Assembly (NCBI GenBank): GCA_905214435.1
Contig: CAJMMA010000029.1
Span: 1 to 24,375 of the forward strand
From: an uncultured bacterium
GTDB taxonomy: Bacteria > Actinomycetota > Coriobacteriia > Coriobacteriales > Coriobacteriaceae
Direction of reading: 5' to 3'
Length of the DNA: 24,375 nt
Of this stretch, positions 7,734 to 16,312 are shown one piece after another (within the stretch, counting starts at the first letter, position 1; each line of letters starts with the position of its first letter). The position numbers and the translations under genes were made by a program. Below the pieces are notes generated by a model that saw only the letters and a list, made by a program, of their open reading frames with translations, searched no databases and had not been told where the DNA came from.

Positions 7734-10733
7734 ATGAGCGACATCATGAGGCCGATCCCGTTTTCGCAGCTGATGAACTGGATCATCGAGGAGCACAAGA
7801 CCCAGGACGCCATCTTTGGCGTGCGCAAGATGGTCACGACCAACCAGGAGGGCGCGCTTCCCATTTTTGACGAGCGCATCGAGACTCCGTTTGGCCCGGC
7901 TGCCGGCCCCAACACGCAGCTGGCTCAGAACATCGTGGCATCCTACGTTGCCGGTTCCCGCTTCTTTGAGCTCAAGACCGTCCAGGTTATGGACGGCGAG
8001 GAGCTCTCCAAGTGTGTGAACAAGCCCTGCATTGTGGCGCAGGACGAGTGCTACAACTGCGAGTGGTCGACCGAGCTCGAGGTTCCGCAGGCCTTTGCCG
8101 AGTACGTGAAGGCATGGTTCGCCTGCCACCTGATCGCTCGCGAGTACGGCCTGGGCAGCCCGGACGGCTTTGTCTTCAACATGTCCGTGGGCTATGACCT
8201 CGAGGGTATTAAGAGCCCCAAGGTCGACGCCTACATCGAGGGCATGAAGGACGCCAGCGGCTCCGAGGTTTGGAACGAGTGCCGCACATGGGCGCTTGCC
8301 AACCTGGACAAGTTTGAGCATGTCGATGCCGCGTTTGTCGAGTCCATCCCAGCGCGCGTCTCCAACTCCATCACCGAGTCTACCCTGCACGGCTGCCCGC
8401 CGGCGGAGATCGAGCGCATCGCGACCTATCTGATCACCGAGAAGGGCCTCAACACCTACATCAAGTGCAACCCCACGCTGCTGGGCTATGAGTTTGCCCG
8501 TCAGCGCCTGAACGAGCTGGGCTTTGACTACATCGTCTTCGATGACACGCACTTCCGCGAGGACCTGCAGTGGGCCGACGCCGTGCCCATGTTCGAGCGC
8601 CTGATTGCCCTGTGCGCCGAGCGCGGCCTAGAGTTTGGCGTCAAGCTGACCAACACGTTCCCCGTCGACGTGACCAGGAACGAGCTGCCTTCCACCGAGA
8701 TGTACATGTCCGGCCGTTCGCTGTTCTCGCTGACCATCGAGGCCGCCCGCCGCATTACCGAGCAGTTCGATGGCAAGCTGCGCATCAGCTACTCCGGCGG
8801 TGCCACGGTCTACAACATCCGCGCCCTGTACGATGCCGGCATTTGGCCCGTTACTCTGGCGACCGACGTGCTCAAGCCCGGTGGCTACGAGCGCTTTAGC
8901 CAGATGGCCGGCGAGTTTAGCGATCTGGACGGCAAGCCGTTCGCGGGCGTCTCTCTCGAGGCCGTGACTGCGATCCAGACCGACTCGCTCACCAACCCGC
9001 TCTACAAGAAGCCGCTGCGCCCGCTGCCCGACCGCAAGGTCGCCGGCAAGAGCCCGCTTTCCGATTGCTTTACCACGCCGTGCCGCACGAGCTGCCCCAT
9101 CCAGCAGGATATTCCCGCCTATCTGGCGGCTGTTGACGAGGGCCGCTACGAGGACGCACTCAACATCATCATCGAGCGCAACGCCCTGCCGTTCATTACC
9201 GGCACCATCTGCCCGCATCCCTGCGGCCGTGCCTGCGAGCGTGCATTCTACGAGCCCGAGGGCGCCCAGATCCGCGCCAGCAAGCTCAAGGCCGCCCGCG
9301 AGGCCATGACCACCGTGCTGCCCAAGCTGCGCGCCCAAGCCATCGCCAACGACGCCGAGCGCAACGTTGCCGTTATCGGCGGCGGCCCGGCCGGTCTGGC
9401 GACGGCGTTCTTCCTGACGCGTGCCGGCGTGCCCGTCACTATCTTCGAGGCCCGCGATTCGCTCGGCGGCGTGGTCCGTCACGTGATCCCCGAGTTCCGT
9501 ATCGCCAGCGACGATATCTCCCACGATGCCGAGCTCTGCCTGGCCTTTGGCGCCAAGGTGCAGCTCAACGCTCGCGTGGAGTCCATCGACGAACTCAAGG
9601 CCCAGGGCTTTACTGACGTGGTCGTGGCCACCGGTGCCTGGATGCCCGGCTCTGCAGGCTTGGGCGAGGGCGCCGAGCTCGACGTGCTGGAGTTCCTCGA
9701 GGCCGCCAAGAAGGGCGAGAAGCTCGAGCTGGGCGAGGACGTCGTGGTCATTGGCGCCGGCAACACCGCCATGGACGCGGCTCGCGTGGCCAAGCGCCTG
9801 GCTGGCGTGAAGAACGTGCGCCTGGTGTATCGCCGCACCAAGAAGCAGATGCCCGCCGACGAGGAAGAGCTCGATCTTGCTCTTGCCGACGGCGTTGAGT
9901 TCTGCGAGCTGCTGGCGCCCAAGGCGCTCAACGGCGCCGTGCTGACCTGCGACGTCATGGAACTTGGCGAGCCGGATGCAAGCGGCCGTCGCAGCCCCGT
10001 CGCCACGGGCGAGACCGTCGAGCTTTCCGCCACCACGGTGATCTGCGCCGTGGGCGAGGGCATCGATGCCAGCCTGTACGACGCCGCGGGCGTCGAGCAC
10101 GACCGTCGCGGCCGCCTTGCCGCCACCTCCACCGGCGTCGAGGGCGTCTGGGCTGCCGGTGACTGCCGCCGCGGTCCCGCTACCGTGGTCGAGGCTATCG
10201 CCGACGCCGCCGAGGTCGCCCGTGCCATTGCCGGCGTGGACTTTAACAAGTACGCCGACTGCAACGAGCAGGCCGGCCGCGAGGACACCTGCTACGAGCG
10301 CAAGGGATCGCTGTGCCGCGACAAGCGCAACTGCACCAAGACCCGCTGCCTGGGCTGCGGCTCGGTGTGCGAGGTCTGCTGCGATGTGTGCCCCAACCGC
10401 GCCAACGTGGCAATTAAGGTGCCGGGCCTGGCCAAGCATCAGGTCGTCCACATCGACGGCATGTGCAACGAGTGCGGCAACTGCGCCGTGTTCTGCCCCT
10501 ACCAGGAGGGTCGTCCCTACAAGGACAAGCTCACCCTGTTCTGGAGCGATCAGGACATGGAGAACTCCGAGAACGAGGGCTTCCTGGCCGTGGACGAGGA
10601 CCACTTTAAGGTCCGCGTCGCCGGCACGGTCCGCACCGTCTCGGTCGATGCCGTCAACACCGGTCTGCCCGAGGCCGTCCGCCTGACCATCAAGGCCGTG
10701 CGCGACAGCTATCCGTATCTCCTTAAGAAATAG
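7734..10733 (+). CDS. ygfK: YgfK-type flavin/Fe-S oxidoreductase (putative selenate reductase subunit)
   Basis: The start at the ATG at 7734 is set by AGAGGAG at 7720-7726 and gives 999 residues, close to the family length. N-terminal third: dihydroorotate-dehydrogenase-like barrel motifs (TPFGPAAGPNTQLAQN, ELKTVQ, SGGATVYNIRALYDAG). From residue 450: a cysteine-rich Fe-S domain (CRTSCPIQQDIP, CPHPCGRAC) as in the GltD/PreT family. FAD motif NVAVIGGGPAGLATAF starts near 544; NAD(P) motif VVVIGAGNTAMDAARV near 670. Two C-terminal Fe-S motifs: CLGCGSVCEVCCDVCP near 872 and CNECGNCAVFCP near 911. The layout resembles a PreA-PreT fusion. The selenate reductase name is historical. A role as electron conduit between NAD(P)H and the XdhD hydroxylase is likely (inference). 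It is followed 11 bp later by the polyferredoxin gene. Confidence 0.92.
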   Translation: MSDIMRPIPFSQLMNWIIEEHKTQDAIFGVRKMVTTNQEGALPIFDERIETPFGPAAGPNTQLAQNIVASYVAGSRFFELKTVQVMDGEELSKCVNKPCIVAQDECYNCEWSTELEVPQAFAEYVKAWFACHLIAREYGLGSPDGFVFNMSVGYDLEGIKSPKVDAYIEGMKDASGSEVWNECRTWALANLDKFEHVDAAFVESIPARVSNSITESTLHGCPPAEIERIATYLITEKGLNTYIKCNPTLLGYEFARQRLNELGFDYIVFDDTHFREDLQWADAVPMFERLIALCAERGLEFGVKLTNTFPVDVTRNELPSTEMYMSGRSLFSLTIEAARRITEQFDGKLRISYSGGATVYNIRALYDAGIWPVTLATDVLKPGGYERFSQMAGEFSDLDGKPFAGVSLEAVTAIQTDSLTNPLYKKPLRPLPDRKVAGKSPLSDCFTTPCRTSCPIQQDIPAYLAAVDEGRYEDALNIIIERNALPFITGTICPHPCGRACERAFYEPEGAQIRASKLKAAREAMTTVLPKLRAQAIANDAERNVAVIGGGPAGLATAFFLTRAGVPVTIFEARDSLGGVVRHVIPEFRIASDDISHDAELCLAFGAKVQLNARVESIDELKAQGFTDVVVATGAWMPGSAGLGEGAELDVLEFLEAAKKGEKLELGEDVVVIGAGNTAMDAARVAKRLAGVKNVRLVYRRTKKQMPADEEELDLALADGVEFCELLAPKALNGAVLTCDVMELGEPDASGRRSPVATGETVELSATTVICAVGEGIDASLYDAAGVEHDRRGRLAATSTGVEGVWAAGDCRRGPATVVEAIADAAEVARAIAGVDFNKYADCNEQAGREDTCYERKGSLCRDKRNCTKTRCLGCGSVCEVCCDVCPNRANVAIKVPGLAKHQVVHIDGMCNECGNCAVFCPYQEGRPYKDKLTLFWSDQDMENSENEGFLAVDEDHFKVRVAGTVRTVSVDAVNTGLPEAVRLTIKAVRDSYPYLLKK

Positions 10734-10744
10734 GCGAGTCTCTT

Positions 10745-11224
10745 ATGGCCAAATCCATTCAACATAACGTGGCCTACGTTGCCTGCGGAAGCGGTTGCGC
10801 CTCCGCAGGCGGCGACGCCCGCTGCAGCGAAGGCTGCATTGGCTGTGGCGCCTGTGTCACGGCCTGTCCCCACGGCGCCATTGCACTGATTGATGGCATC
10901 GCCCGCGTGGACCGCTCCAAGTGCACGGGCTGTGGCCTGTGCGGCATGGCGTGCCCGCAGCGCGTGATTGCCTTTGTTCCCGGCTACCAGAACATCCTGG
11001 TGCGCTGCAACAACACCGATAAGGGCGCCATCGCCCGCAAGATTTGCGACACGAGCTGCATCGGTTGCGGCATGTGCGCCAAAAAATGCCCTGCCGGCGC
11101 TATCCGCATCGAGGACAACTGTGCCCACATCGACGGTGCGGACTGCCTGTCGTGCGGCATGTGCGCCGTCGTTTGCCCGCATGGCGCCATCCACGACCGC
11201 ACCGGCATCGCCGCCGGCGTGTAG
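10745..11224 (+). CDS. Polyferredoxin with four 4Fe-4S motifs
   Basis: A 159-residue cytoplasmic protein with four CxxCxxCxxxCP motifs: C31-C34-C37-C41, C60-C63-C66-C70, C105-C108-C111-C115 and C134-C137-C140-C144. Additional cysteines at 14, 18, 27, 88, 101 and 126 are not explained by these motifs. The C-terminal halves resemble the RnfB-type ferredoxin segment. It starts 11 bp after ygfK and ends 12 bp before the molybdenum hydroxylase gene, so the three are surely co-transcribed. The ribosome-binding site (AGGCGAG) is modest, which may mean coupling to ygfK translation. The likely job is electron transfer between YgfK and XdhD, the latter lacking a flavin domain (inference). Confidence 0.9.
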   Translation: MAKSIQHNVAYVACGSGCASAGGDARCSEGCIGCGACVTACPHGAIALIDGIARVDRSKCTGCGLCGMACPQRVIAFVPGYQNILVRCNNTDKGAIARKICDTSCIGCGMCAKKCPAGAIRIEDNCAHIDGADCLSCGMCAVVCPHGAIHDRTGIAAGV

Positions 11225-11236
11225 AAGGGAATCGCC

Positions 11237-14014
11237 ATGGCACAGGAATTCACTTTTACCGTTAACGGCGTCGAGCACACGACGACCCAAAACAAACCGC
11301 TGCTGCGCTACCTGCGCGACGACCTGCACATCCATTCCGCCAAGGACGGCTGCTCCGAGGGTGCTTGCGGCACCTGCACCATTCATGTGGACGGTGCGGC
11401 CGTCAAGGCCTGCGTGCTGACCACCGCCCTTGCCGCCGGCCGCAACATCGTGACTGTCGAGGGCCTGCCCGAGGACGTGCGCGAGGCCTTTGTGTACGCC
11501 TTTGGCGCCGTGGGCGCCGTGCAGTGCGGTTTTTGCATCCCCGGTATGGTCATGGCAGGCGCGGCGCTGATCGCCGAGGACCCCGAGCCCACCGAGGAGC
11601 AGATCAAGTACGCCATCCGCGGCAACGTCTGCCGCTGCACCGGCTACAAGAAGATTATTGAGGGCATTTCGCTGGCCGCTGCGGTGCTCCGCGGCGAAAA
11701 GCAGATCGACGAGGATCTGGAGCGCGGCGACGACTACGGCGTGGGCAAGCGCGCCTTCCGTATCGACGTGCGCAAGAAGGTACTCGGCGAGGGCAAGTAC
11801 CCCGATGACATCGACGAGCTCGATCAGCCGGGCCTGACCTATGCCAGCGCCGTGCGCTCCAAGTATCCGCGCGCCCGTGTGCTTTCCATCGACACCTCCA
11901 AGGCCGAGGCCCTGCCCGGTGTGGTGGGCATCCTGCGCGCCGAGGATGTGCCGGTCAACCAGGTCGGCCACCTTATCCAGGATTGGGACGTCATGATCGC
12001 CCAGGGCGATATCACCCGCTGCGTGGGCGATGCCATTGTGCTGGTGGTTGCCGAGGACGAGGCGACGCTCGAGAAGGCCAAGAAGCTCGTAAAGATCGAT
12101 TACGAGCCGCTGGAGCCCGTGCGTAACATTGTCGAGGCCAGGGCTGCCGACGCCCCGCGCCTGCACGACAGTTTCTTTGCCTTTGGCAACACGGTGGAGC
12201 TCAAGGACAACGTGTGCCAGAGCCGTCACGTGACGCGCGGCGACGCCGCCAAGGCGCTGGCAGAGAGCGCGTTCACCGTGACGGAGCGCTTTACCACGCC
12301 CTTTACCGAGCATGCCTTCTTGGAGCCCGAGTGCGCCGTCGCCTTCCCGTACAAGAACGGCGTCAAGGTGCAGTCGACCGACCAGGGTGCCTACGATACG
12401 CGCAAAGAGTGCGCCCACATGTTTGGCTGGGATAGCGAACCCGAGCGTGTGGTCGTCGAGACCATGCTCGTGGGTGGCGGCTTTGGCGGTAAGGAGGACG
12501 TTTCGGTCCAGCACCTGGCCGCGCTCGCCGCATATAAGTTCCAGCGTCCTGTGAAGTGCAAGCTCACGCGTGCCGAGTCGCTCGCTTTCCATCCCAAGCG
12601 CCATGCCATGGACGGTACCTTTACGCTGGGTTGCGACGCCGAGGGCAACTTTACCGGCCTGGATTGCGAGATCAACTTTGACACCGGCGCCTACGCGTCG
12701 CTGTGCGGCCCGGTGCTCGAGCGCGCCTGTACGCATGCCGTCGGCCCCTACAAGTACCAGAACACCGACATTCGCGGCTTTGGCTACTACACCAACAACC
12801 CGCCCGCCGGCGCGTACCGAGGCTTTGGCGTTTGCCAGTCCGAGTTTGCGCTCGAGAGCCTGATCGACCTGCTGGCAGAGAAGGTTGGCCTGGATCCGTG
12901 GGAGATTCGTTACCGAAACGCCATCGAGCCGGGCGAAGTTTTGCCCAACGGCCAGATTGCCGACTGCTCCACGGCGCTTAAGGAGACGCTGCTCGAGGTC
13001 AAGGATGCCTACTATGCGCATCCCGGACACGCCGGTATTGCCTGCGCCATGAAGAACGCCGGCGTGGGCGTGGGTCTACCCGATGCCGGTCGCTGCAAGA
13101 TTCGCGTCGAGGATGGCCGCGCCGTGGTCTATGCCGCCACGTCCGACATCGGCCAGGGCTGCAACACCGTCTTTTTGCAGGACGTTGCCGAGGCGTGCGG
13201 TCTGCCGCTGAGCTGCATCGCCAACGGCGAGTGCTCTACCGAGAACGCTCCCGACTCCGGCACCACGTCTGGCTCGCGTCAGACGGTCGTGACCGGCGAG
13301 GCCGTGCGCGGCGCCGCCTTCCTGCTGCGCGATGCCATGCTTGGCGTCGAGGCCGGCAAGCCTGCGCCCGATGCTCCTGTGAACGCCCATGGTGATGGCG
13401 TCAAGATCGAGTACGACGACGGTCGCGCCTATCAGCTGCGCACACAGGAGCTCGTCGCCGGCCAGGGTATGCATCCTCAGGATCCCGCGACCGCCATCAA
13501 GGCGCTCGAGGGATGCGAGTTTGGCTACGTGTACCTGGAGCCGACCGACAAGCTGGGCGCCGACGTTCCCAACCCCAAGAGCCACATCTGCTACGGTTTT
13601 GCCACGCATGTGGTCATTTTGGATGACGACGGTCGCGTGAGCGAGATCTATGCCGCGCACGATTCCGGCAAGGTGGTCAACCCCATCTCCATCCAGGGTC
13701 AGATCGAAGGCGGCGTGCTCATGGGTATGGGCTATGCGCTTACCGAGGACTGGCCGCTTAAGGACTGCGTACCCCAGGCAAGGTACGGTACGCTCGGACT
13801 GTTCCGTGCACCCGAGATTCCGGATATCCACGCTATCTACGTGGAGAAGGACGAGCTGCTGCCCGTGGCATACGGCGGCAAGGGCATCGGCGAGATTGCA
13901 ACGATCCCCACGGCGCCCGCCGTGCAGAACGCCTATCGCGCATTCGACGGCAAGCTGCGTCCGGATCTGCCCATGGTGGATACCCCGTACAGCCGCGCCC
14001 GTCACCGCGGCTAG
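11237..14014 (+). CDS. xdhD: XdhD-type molybdenum hydroxylase (2Fe-2S plus molybdopterin domains)
   Basis: A 925-residue protein with an AAGGGA ribosome-binding site. Residues 1-155 are a CoxS/XdhC-type iron-sulfur domain: plant-type 2Fe-2S ligands C39, C44, C47, C59 and a second cluster C97, C100, C132, C134. The rest is the xanthine-dehydrogenase-type molybdopterin domain: VGGGFGGKEDVS (412-423), AYRGFG (526-531), and KGIGEIATIPTAP, whose E886 aligns with the catalytic glutamate of xanthine oxidase (family motif GVGEP). There is no FAD (CoxM-type) domain here or nearby. E. coli XdhD has the same two-domain form and similar length and lies in the equivalent cluster. It likely hydroxylates, or in reverse dehydroxylates, a purine. 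Some relatives need a labile selenium ligand, which sequence cannot show. Confidence 0.92.
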   Translation: MAQEFTFTVNGVEHTTTQNKPLLRYLRDDLHIHSAKDGCSEGACGTCTIHVDGAAVKACVLTTALAAGRNIVTVEGLPEDVREAFVYAFGAVGAVQCGFCIPGMVMAGAALIAEDPEPTEEQIKYAIRGNVCRCTGYKKIIEGISLAAAVLRGEKQIDEDLERGDDYGVGKRAFRIDVRKKVLGEGKYPDDIDELDQPGLTYASAVRSKYPRARVLSIDTSKAEALPGVVGILRAEDVPVNQVGHLIQDWDVMIAQGDITRCVGDAIVLVVAEDEATLEKAKKLVKIDYEPLEPVRNIVEARAADAPRLHDSFFAFGNTVELKDNVCQSRHVTRGDAAKALAESAFTVTERFTTPFTEHAFLEPECAVAFPYKNGVKVQSTDQGAYDTRKECAHMFGWDSEPERVVVETMLVGGGFGGKEDVSVQHLAALAAYKFQRPVKCKLTRAESLAFHPKRHAMDGTFTLGCDAEGNFTGLDCEINFDTGAYASLCGPVLERACTHAVGPYKYQNTDIRGFGYYTNNPPAGAYRGFGVCQSEFALESLIDLLAEKVGLDPWEIRYRNAIEPGEVLPNGQIADCSTALKETLLEVKDAYYAHPGHAGIACAMKNAGVGVGLPDAGRCKIRVEDGRAVVYAATSDIGQGCNTVFLQDVAEACGLPLSCIANGECSTENAPDSGTTSGSRQTVVTGEAVRGAAFLLRDAMLGVEAGKPAPDAPVNAHGDGVKIEYDDGRAYQLRTQELVAGQGMHPQDPATAIKALEGCEFGYVYLEPTDKLGADVPNPKSHICYGFATHVVILDDDGRVSEIYAAHDSGKVVNPISIQGQIEGGVLMGMGYALTEDWPLKDCVPQARYGTLGLFRAPEIPDIHAIYVEKDELLPVAYGGKGIGEIATIPTAPAVQNAYRAFDGKLRPDLPMVDTPYSRARHRG

Positions 14015-14083
14015 GGTAGGGCGCGGACGGTCATTGCTGACGGACCGTTCGTGCTCAAAACCAACTGTATATACTGCGCCTTT

Positions 14084-14119
14084 GGCCCCAGCTCCATCGC
14101 GAGCCGGGGCCTTTTGTTT
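14084..14119 (+). terminator. Rho-independent terminator of the ssnA-xdhD operon
   Basis: GGCCCC (14084-14089) pairs with GGGGCC (14106-14111), extended inside by GCT/AGC, and is followed by TTTTGTTT. A diverged copy of its right half (from about 14090 on) reappears at 16313-16349 next to the second repeat array. Confidence 0.88.
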
Positions 14120-14123
14120 GGAG

Positions 14124-14714
14124 CGGAAACTGCGTCCCGGAATTGGCGCTCAGAATGGGATGCAGTTTCTGGATCGGCTCTCAGGCGGAAACTGCGACCC
14201 GGAATCGATGCTCAGAATGGGATGCGCTTTCCGGTAGAGCCTCTGGCGGAAAGCGTGTCCCGGAATTCGGCTCCAGAGTGGGACGCGCTTTCCGGTTGGA
14301 GCTTCAAACGGAAAGTGCGTCCCGGAATCCGCGCCTGGAATGGGACACACTTTCCGGAACAGCCCTCAACCGGAAACTGCGTCCCAGAATTTTGCTTCAG
14401 AGTGGGATGCCGTTTCCGGCTGAACCCTCTGGCGGAAAGTTCATCCCAGAATTGACGCTCGGAGTGGGACACGGTTTCCGGATCGGCCCTCAGCGGAAAA
14501 TGTATCCCAGTTTGAGCGTCTATTCCGGGATGTAATTTCCGCTGGGCGTTCAACCGGAAAGCGTGTCCCGTTCTAGGCCTTGATTCCGGGATACGCTTTC
14601 CGCTAGGCATGCCATCTGGAAAGCGCGTCCCGTTTTGAGCACTCAGTCTGGGACATGGTTTCCGCGGGTGCTGCCAACCGGAAAGCGTGTCCCGGTTTGG
14701 TAGGCAGGCGGGCA
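14124..14714. repeat. Tandem array of 61-62 bp imperfect palindromes, ten units
   Basis: Left arms (GGAAA) begin at 14125, 14187, 14248, 14310, 14372, 14434, 14495, 14556, 14618 and 14680, a strict 61-62 bp period; the tenth unit is cut after its left arm. Each unit has a left arm GGAAANNNNNTCCC, an 18-nt loop close to GGAATTNGCGCTCAGAAT, a right arm GGGANNNNNTTTCC and a spacer of about 16 nt. The five middle arm bases vary but often remain paired across the unit (best in units 1, 3, 4, 8). Loops in units 7-9 read as the reverse complement of those in 1-6. Open frames across the array are artefacts of a period not divisible by three. It fills the gap between xdhD and the nuclease-like gene; no gene is seen in it. 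Confidence 0.9.
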
Positions 14715-14729
14715 TAAGCTCGGTAGCCC

Positions 14730-15728
14730 CTACAGCTCAATATCGTTGAGCCATGTCGGCAGCGCGGTCTGCCGGATGCCTGCCGTCTGCAGCTTTTTCG
14801 CGAACATGCCTGCCGAACGGACTTCGTTCATGGTAAAGCGCAGCAAGGGATGACCGTAAAGCGATAGATGCGCCTCACGCTGTCGTTCGGCAACGAGCGC
14901 CTCGGCGGTGGTGCGTCCGGCCAGCATGGTCTGGTCGGTATATTTGATGAGCCCATCGAGTTCGCCCAGCGTGAGCTCCCTGGCTTGACGCTCCCAGGCA
15001 AAATCCGTTCGCATGCTTTCGGTCGAATCGAAGGGATCCGTCAGCTCGTATTGAAGTTGGTCGGGTGCAAAGCCGGTCTCGATCATGACGGCTCGGGCGA
15101 CCGATTCCCCGCCGCTCTCGGCGCGGGCGTCGGCATATCGAAGCGTTGTGAGGGCGGTGCGAATCGCGCGACCATTGCGGGCAGTCGCTCGTTGCTCAAC
15201 GGCCTCCATCAGCTGTTCCGGCGCAAGGCCGAGCTTTGAGATCGCCGAATCGGCAATGGGCATGCCGTCGGCAAAACCGGTCTGCAACAGACAATCCGTC
15301 ACCGTTTGAATGGGCGGCGTTACCGATATGCCGGACAGGCGGATTGCTCCGACCGGCTCGATCTGATGCCGCTGAATATGCGCGCCCGGGCGAGCCGACG
15401 GCTTGGTGGCGCTGCAGACATGCACGACATTCAGGTGTCGCCACGAGACCTCGAGCCCCAGCAGACAGGCGGCCGAAAACGAGCAGAACGTCCAATCGGG
15501 GTGGATGATCGCAAGGGCGCGGAGGATTTCGCAATGGCGTTGCGCTCGGTTGAGTTCATTCCAGCGCGTTTTTCGCGCAAACAACCCCGGCATGGGCGAG
15601 ACAACCGTGCCGCCGGTGCGCCGAAGGAGCGCTTTTCGGATCGCCGAGCTCGGGGGAATCAGACAGCGCCCCTCTTGTTCGGCTTGAGTGAGCAGTTGGT
15701 CGATGAGCTGGTCATTGCAATGGGTCAT
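14730..15728 (-). CDS. AbiEi-like / PD-(D/E)XK nuclease-like protein
   Basis: A 332-residue protein whose ATG is preceded by AAGGAGG. The N-terminal two thirds resemble the AbiEi-type transcriptional-regulator/antitoxin proteins common in actinobacteria (RTGGTVVSPMPGLFAR, then LNVVHVCS and a QTVTDCLL stretch). The C-terminal third has the pattern of small restriction-like endonuclease domains (DUF559/Vsr-type): ESGGES with E204/E208, DFAWERQ with D242, and GELDGLIKY with E256 and K262. Such proteins are frequent, poorly studied, and often annotated as hypothetical or as AbiEi-family. I see no partner toxin gene of the AbiEii type beside it, so an ordinary type IV toxin-antitoxin pair is not supported. 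Its position between two arrays of one palindromic repeat is striking. Confidence 0.75.
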   Translation of the reverse strand: MTHCNDQLIDQLLTQAEQEGRCLIPPSSAIRKALLRRTGGTVVSPMPGLFARKTRWNELNRAQRHCEILRALAIIHPDWTFCSFSAACLLGLEVSWRHLNVVHVCSATKPSARPGAHIQRHQIEPVGAIRLSGISVTPPIQTVTDCLLQTGFADGMPIADSAISKLGLAPEQLMEAVEQRATARNGRAIRTALTTLRYADARAESGGESVARAVMIETGFAPDQLQYELTDPFDSTESMRTDFAWERQARELTLGELDGLIKYTDQTMLAGRTTAEALVAERQREAHLSLYGHPLLRFTMNEVRSAGMFAKKLQTAGIRQTALPTWLNDIEL

Positions 15729-16024
15729 GAGCTACCGCCTCCTTTTGGGTAGCAAAAACGTATCAGCTGGAACTTGCCGCTCAGCTGACCAAAAGCTGAC
15801 CAAAATCTAACCATGCAGGTAGATGACCTGCTTTTGGCGACATATTTCTTGTTTGAATCGGTGGGCGGTAATCGGCGACCGTGAACGGTAGCTAGATATG
15901 AAACCTTGGTAAGTTTAGGGACGTGTACTTTTTTGAAAAAGAGCATTCTATCTGCTGTTTTGTGTTTCTGGATCGCATGTTTGAAGGCATGTGATAAGGG
16001 CGGCGGACTGTCGCCTTGTATCTG
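15729..16024. promoter_or_regulatory. AT-rich upstream region of the nuclease-like gene
   Basis: No gene is seen. Two head-to-tail copies of GCTGACCAAAA lie at 15784-15794 and 15795-15805, and GCAGGT / ACCTGC (15815-15820 with 15826-15831) forms a small hairpin followed by TTTT on the plus strand. The 11-bp period equals about one helical turn, so the repeats could be an operator for the minus-strand gene (inference). Confidence 0.4.
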
Positions 16025-16310
16025 CGGAAACTGTGACCAGGAATTGCCACTCGGAATGGGACGTGCTTTTCGGATCGCCCTTCAAGCGGAAACTACATCC
16101 CAGATTTCGGCTCCAAACCGGGATGTGCTTTCCCGGCGGCGTCTCTGGCGGAAATTGCACCCCGGAATGAGCGCTCAGAGTAGAACATGCTTTCCTAACG
16201 AAGCCGCATGCGGAAACTACGTCCCGGATTCGATGCTCAGGACGGGATGCCGTTTCCGATAGAGGCATGGGGTGGAAAGCCTCCCATTTCTAATGTTCAA
16301 GAAATGGGAG
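16025..16310. repeat. Second array of the same 62-bp palindromic repeat, five units
   Basis: GGAAA left arms start at 16026, 16088, 16150, 16212 and 16274, exactly 62 bp apart. They share arms, loop and spacer pattern with the array at 14124 and all lie in the forward orientation. The fifth unit is unusual: GCCTCCCATTTC (16279-16290) and GAAATGGGAGGC (16301-16312) make a perfect 12-bp hairpin. Confidence 0.88.
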
Positions 16311-16312
16311 GC

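Noticed and set aside
14051..14715. Several open frames on both strands across the palindrome array
   Set aside because: The unit length of 61-62 bp is not a multiple of three, so every frame shows the same sequence in turn; the peptides are translations of the repeat, without start signals.
14124..16310. CRISPR array
   Set aside because: The whole 62-bp unit is repeated, including the stretches between arms; there are no unique spacers of even length and no cas genes.
14124..16310. Integron attC sites
   Set aside because: Size and palindromic form fit, but the arms lack the RYYYAAC/GTTRRRY core sites, there are no cassettes between units and no integrase.
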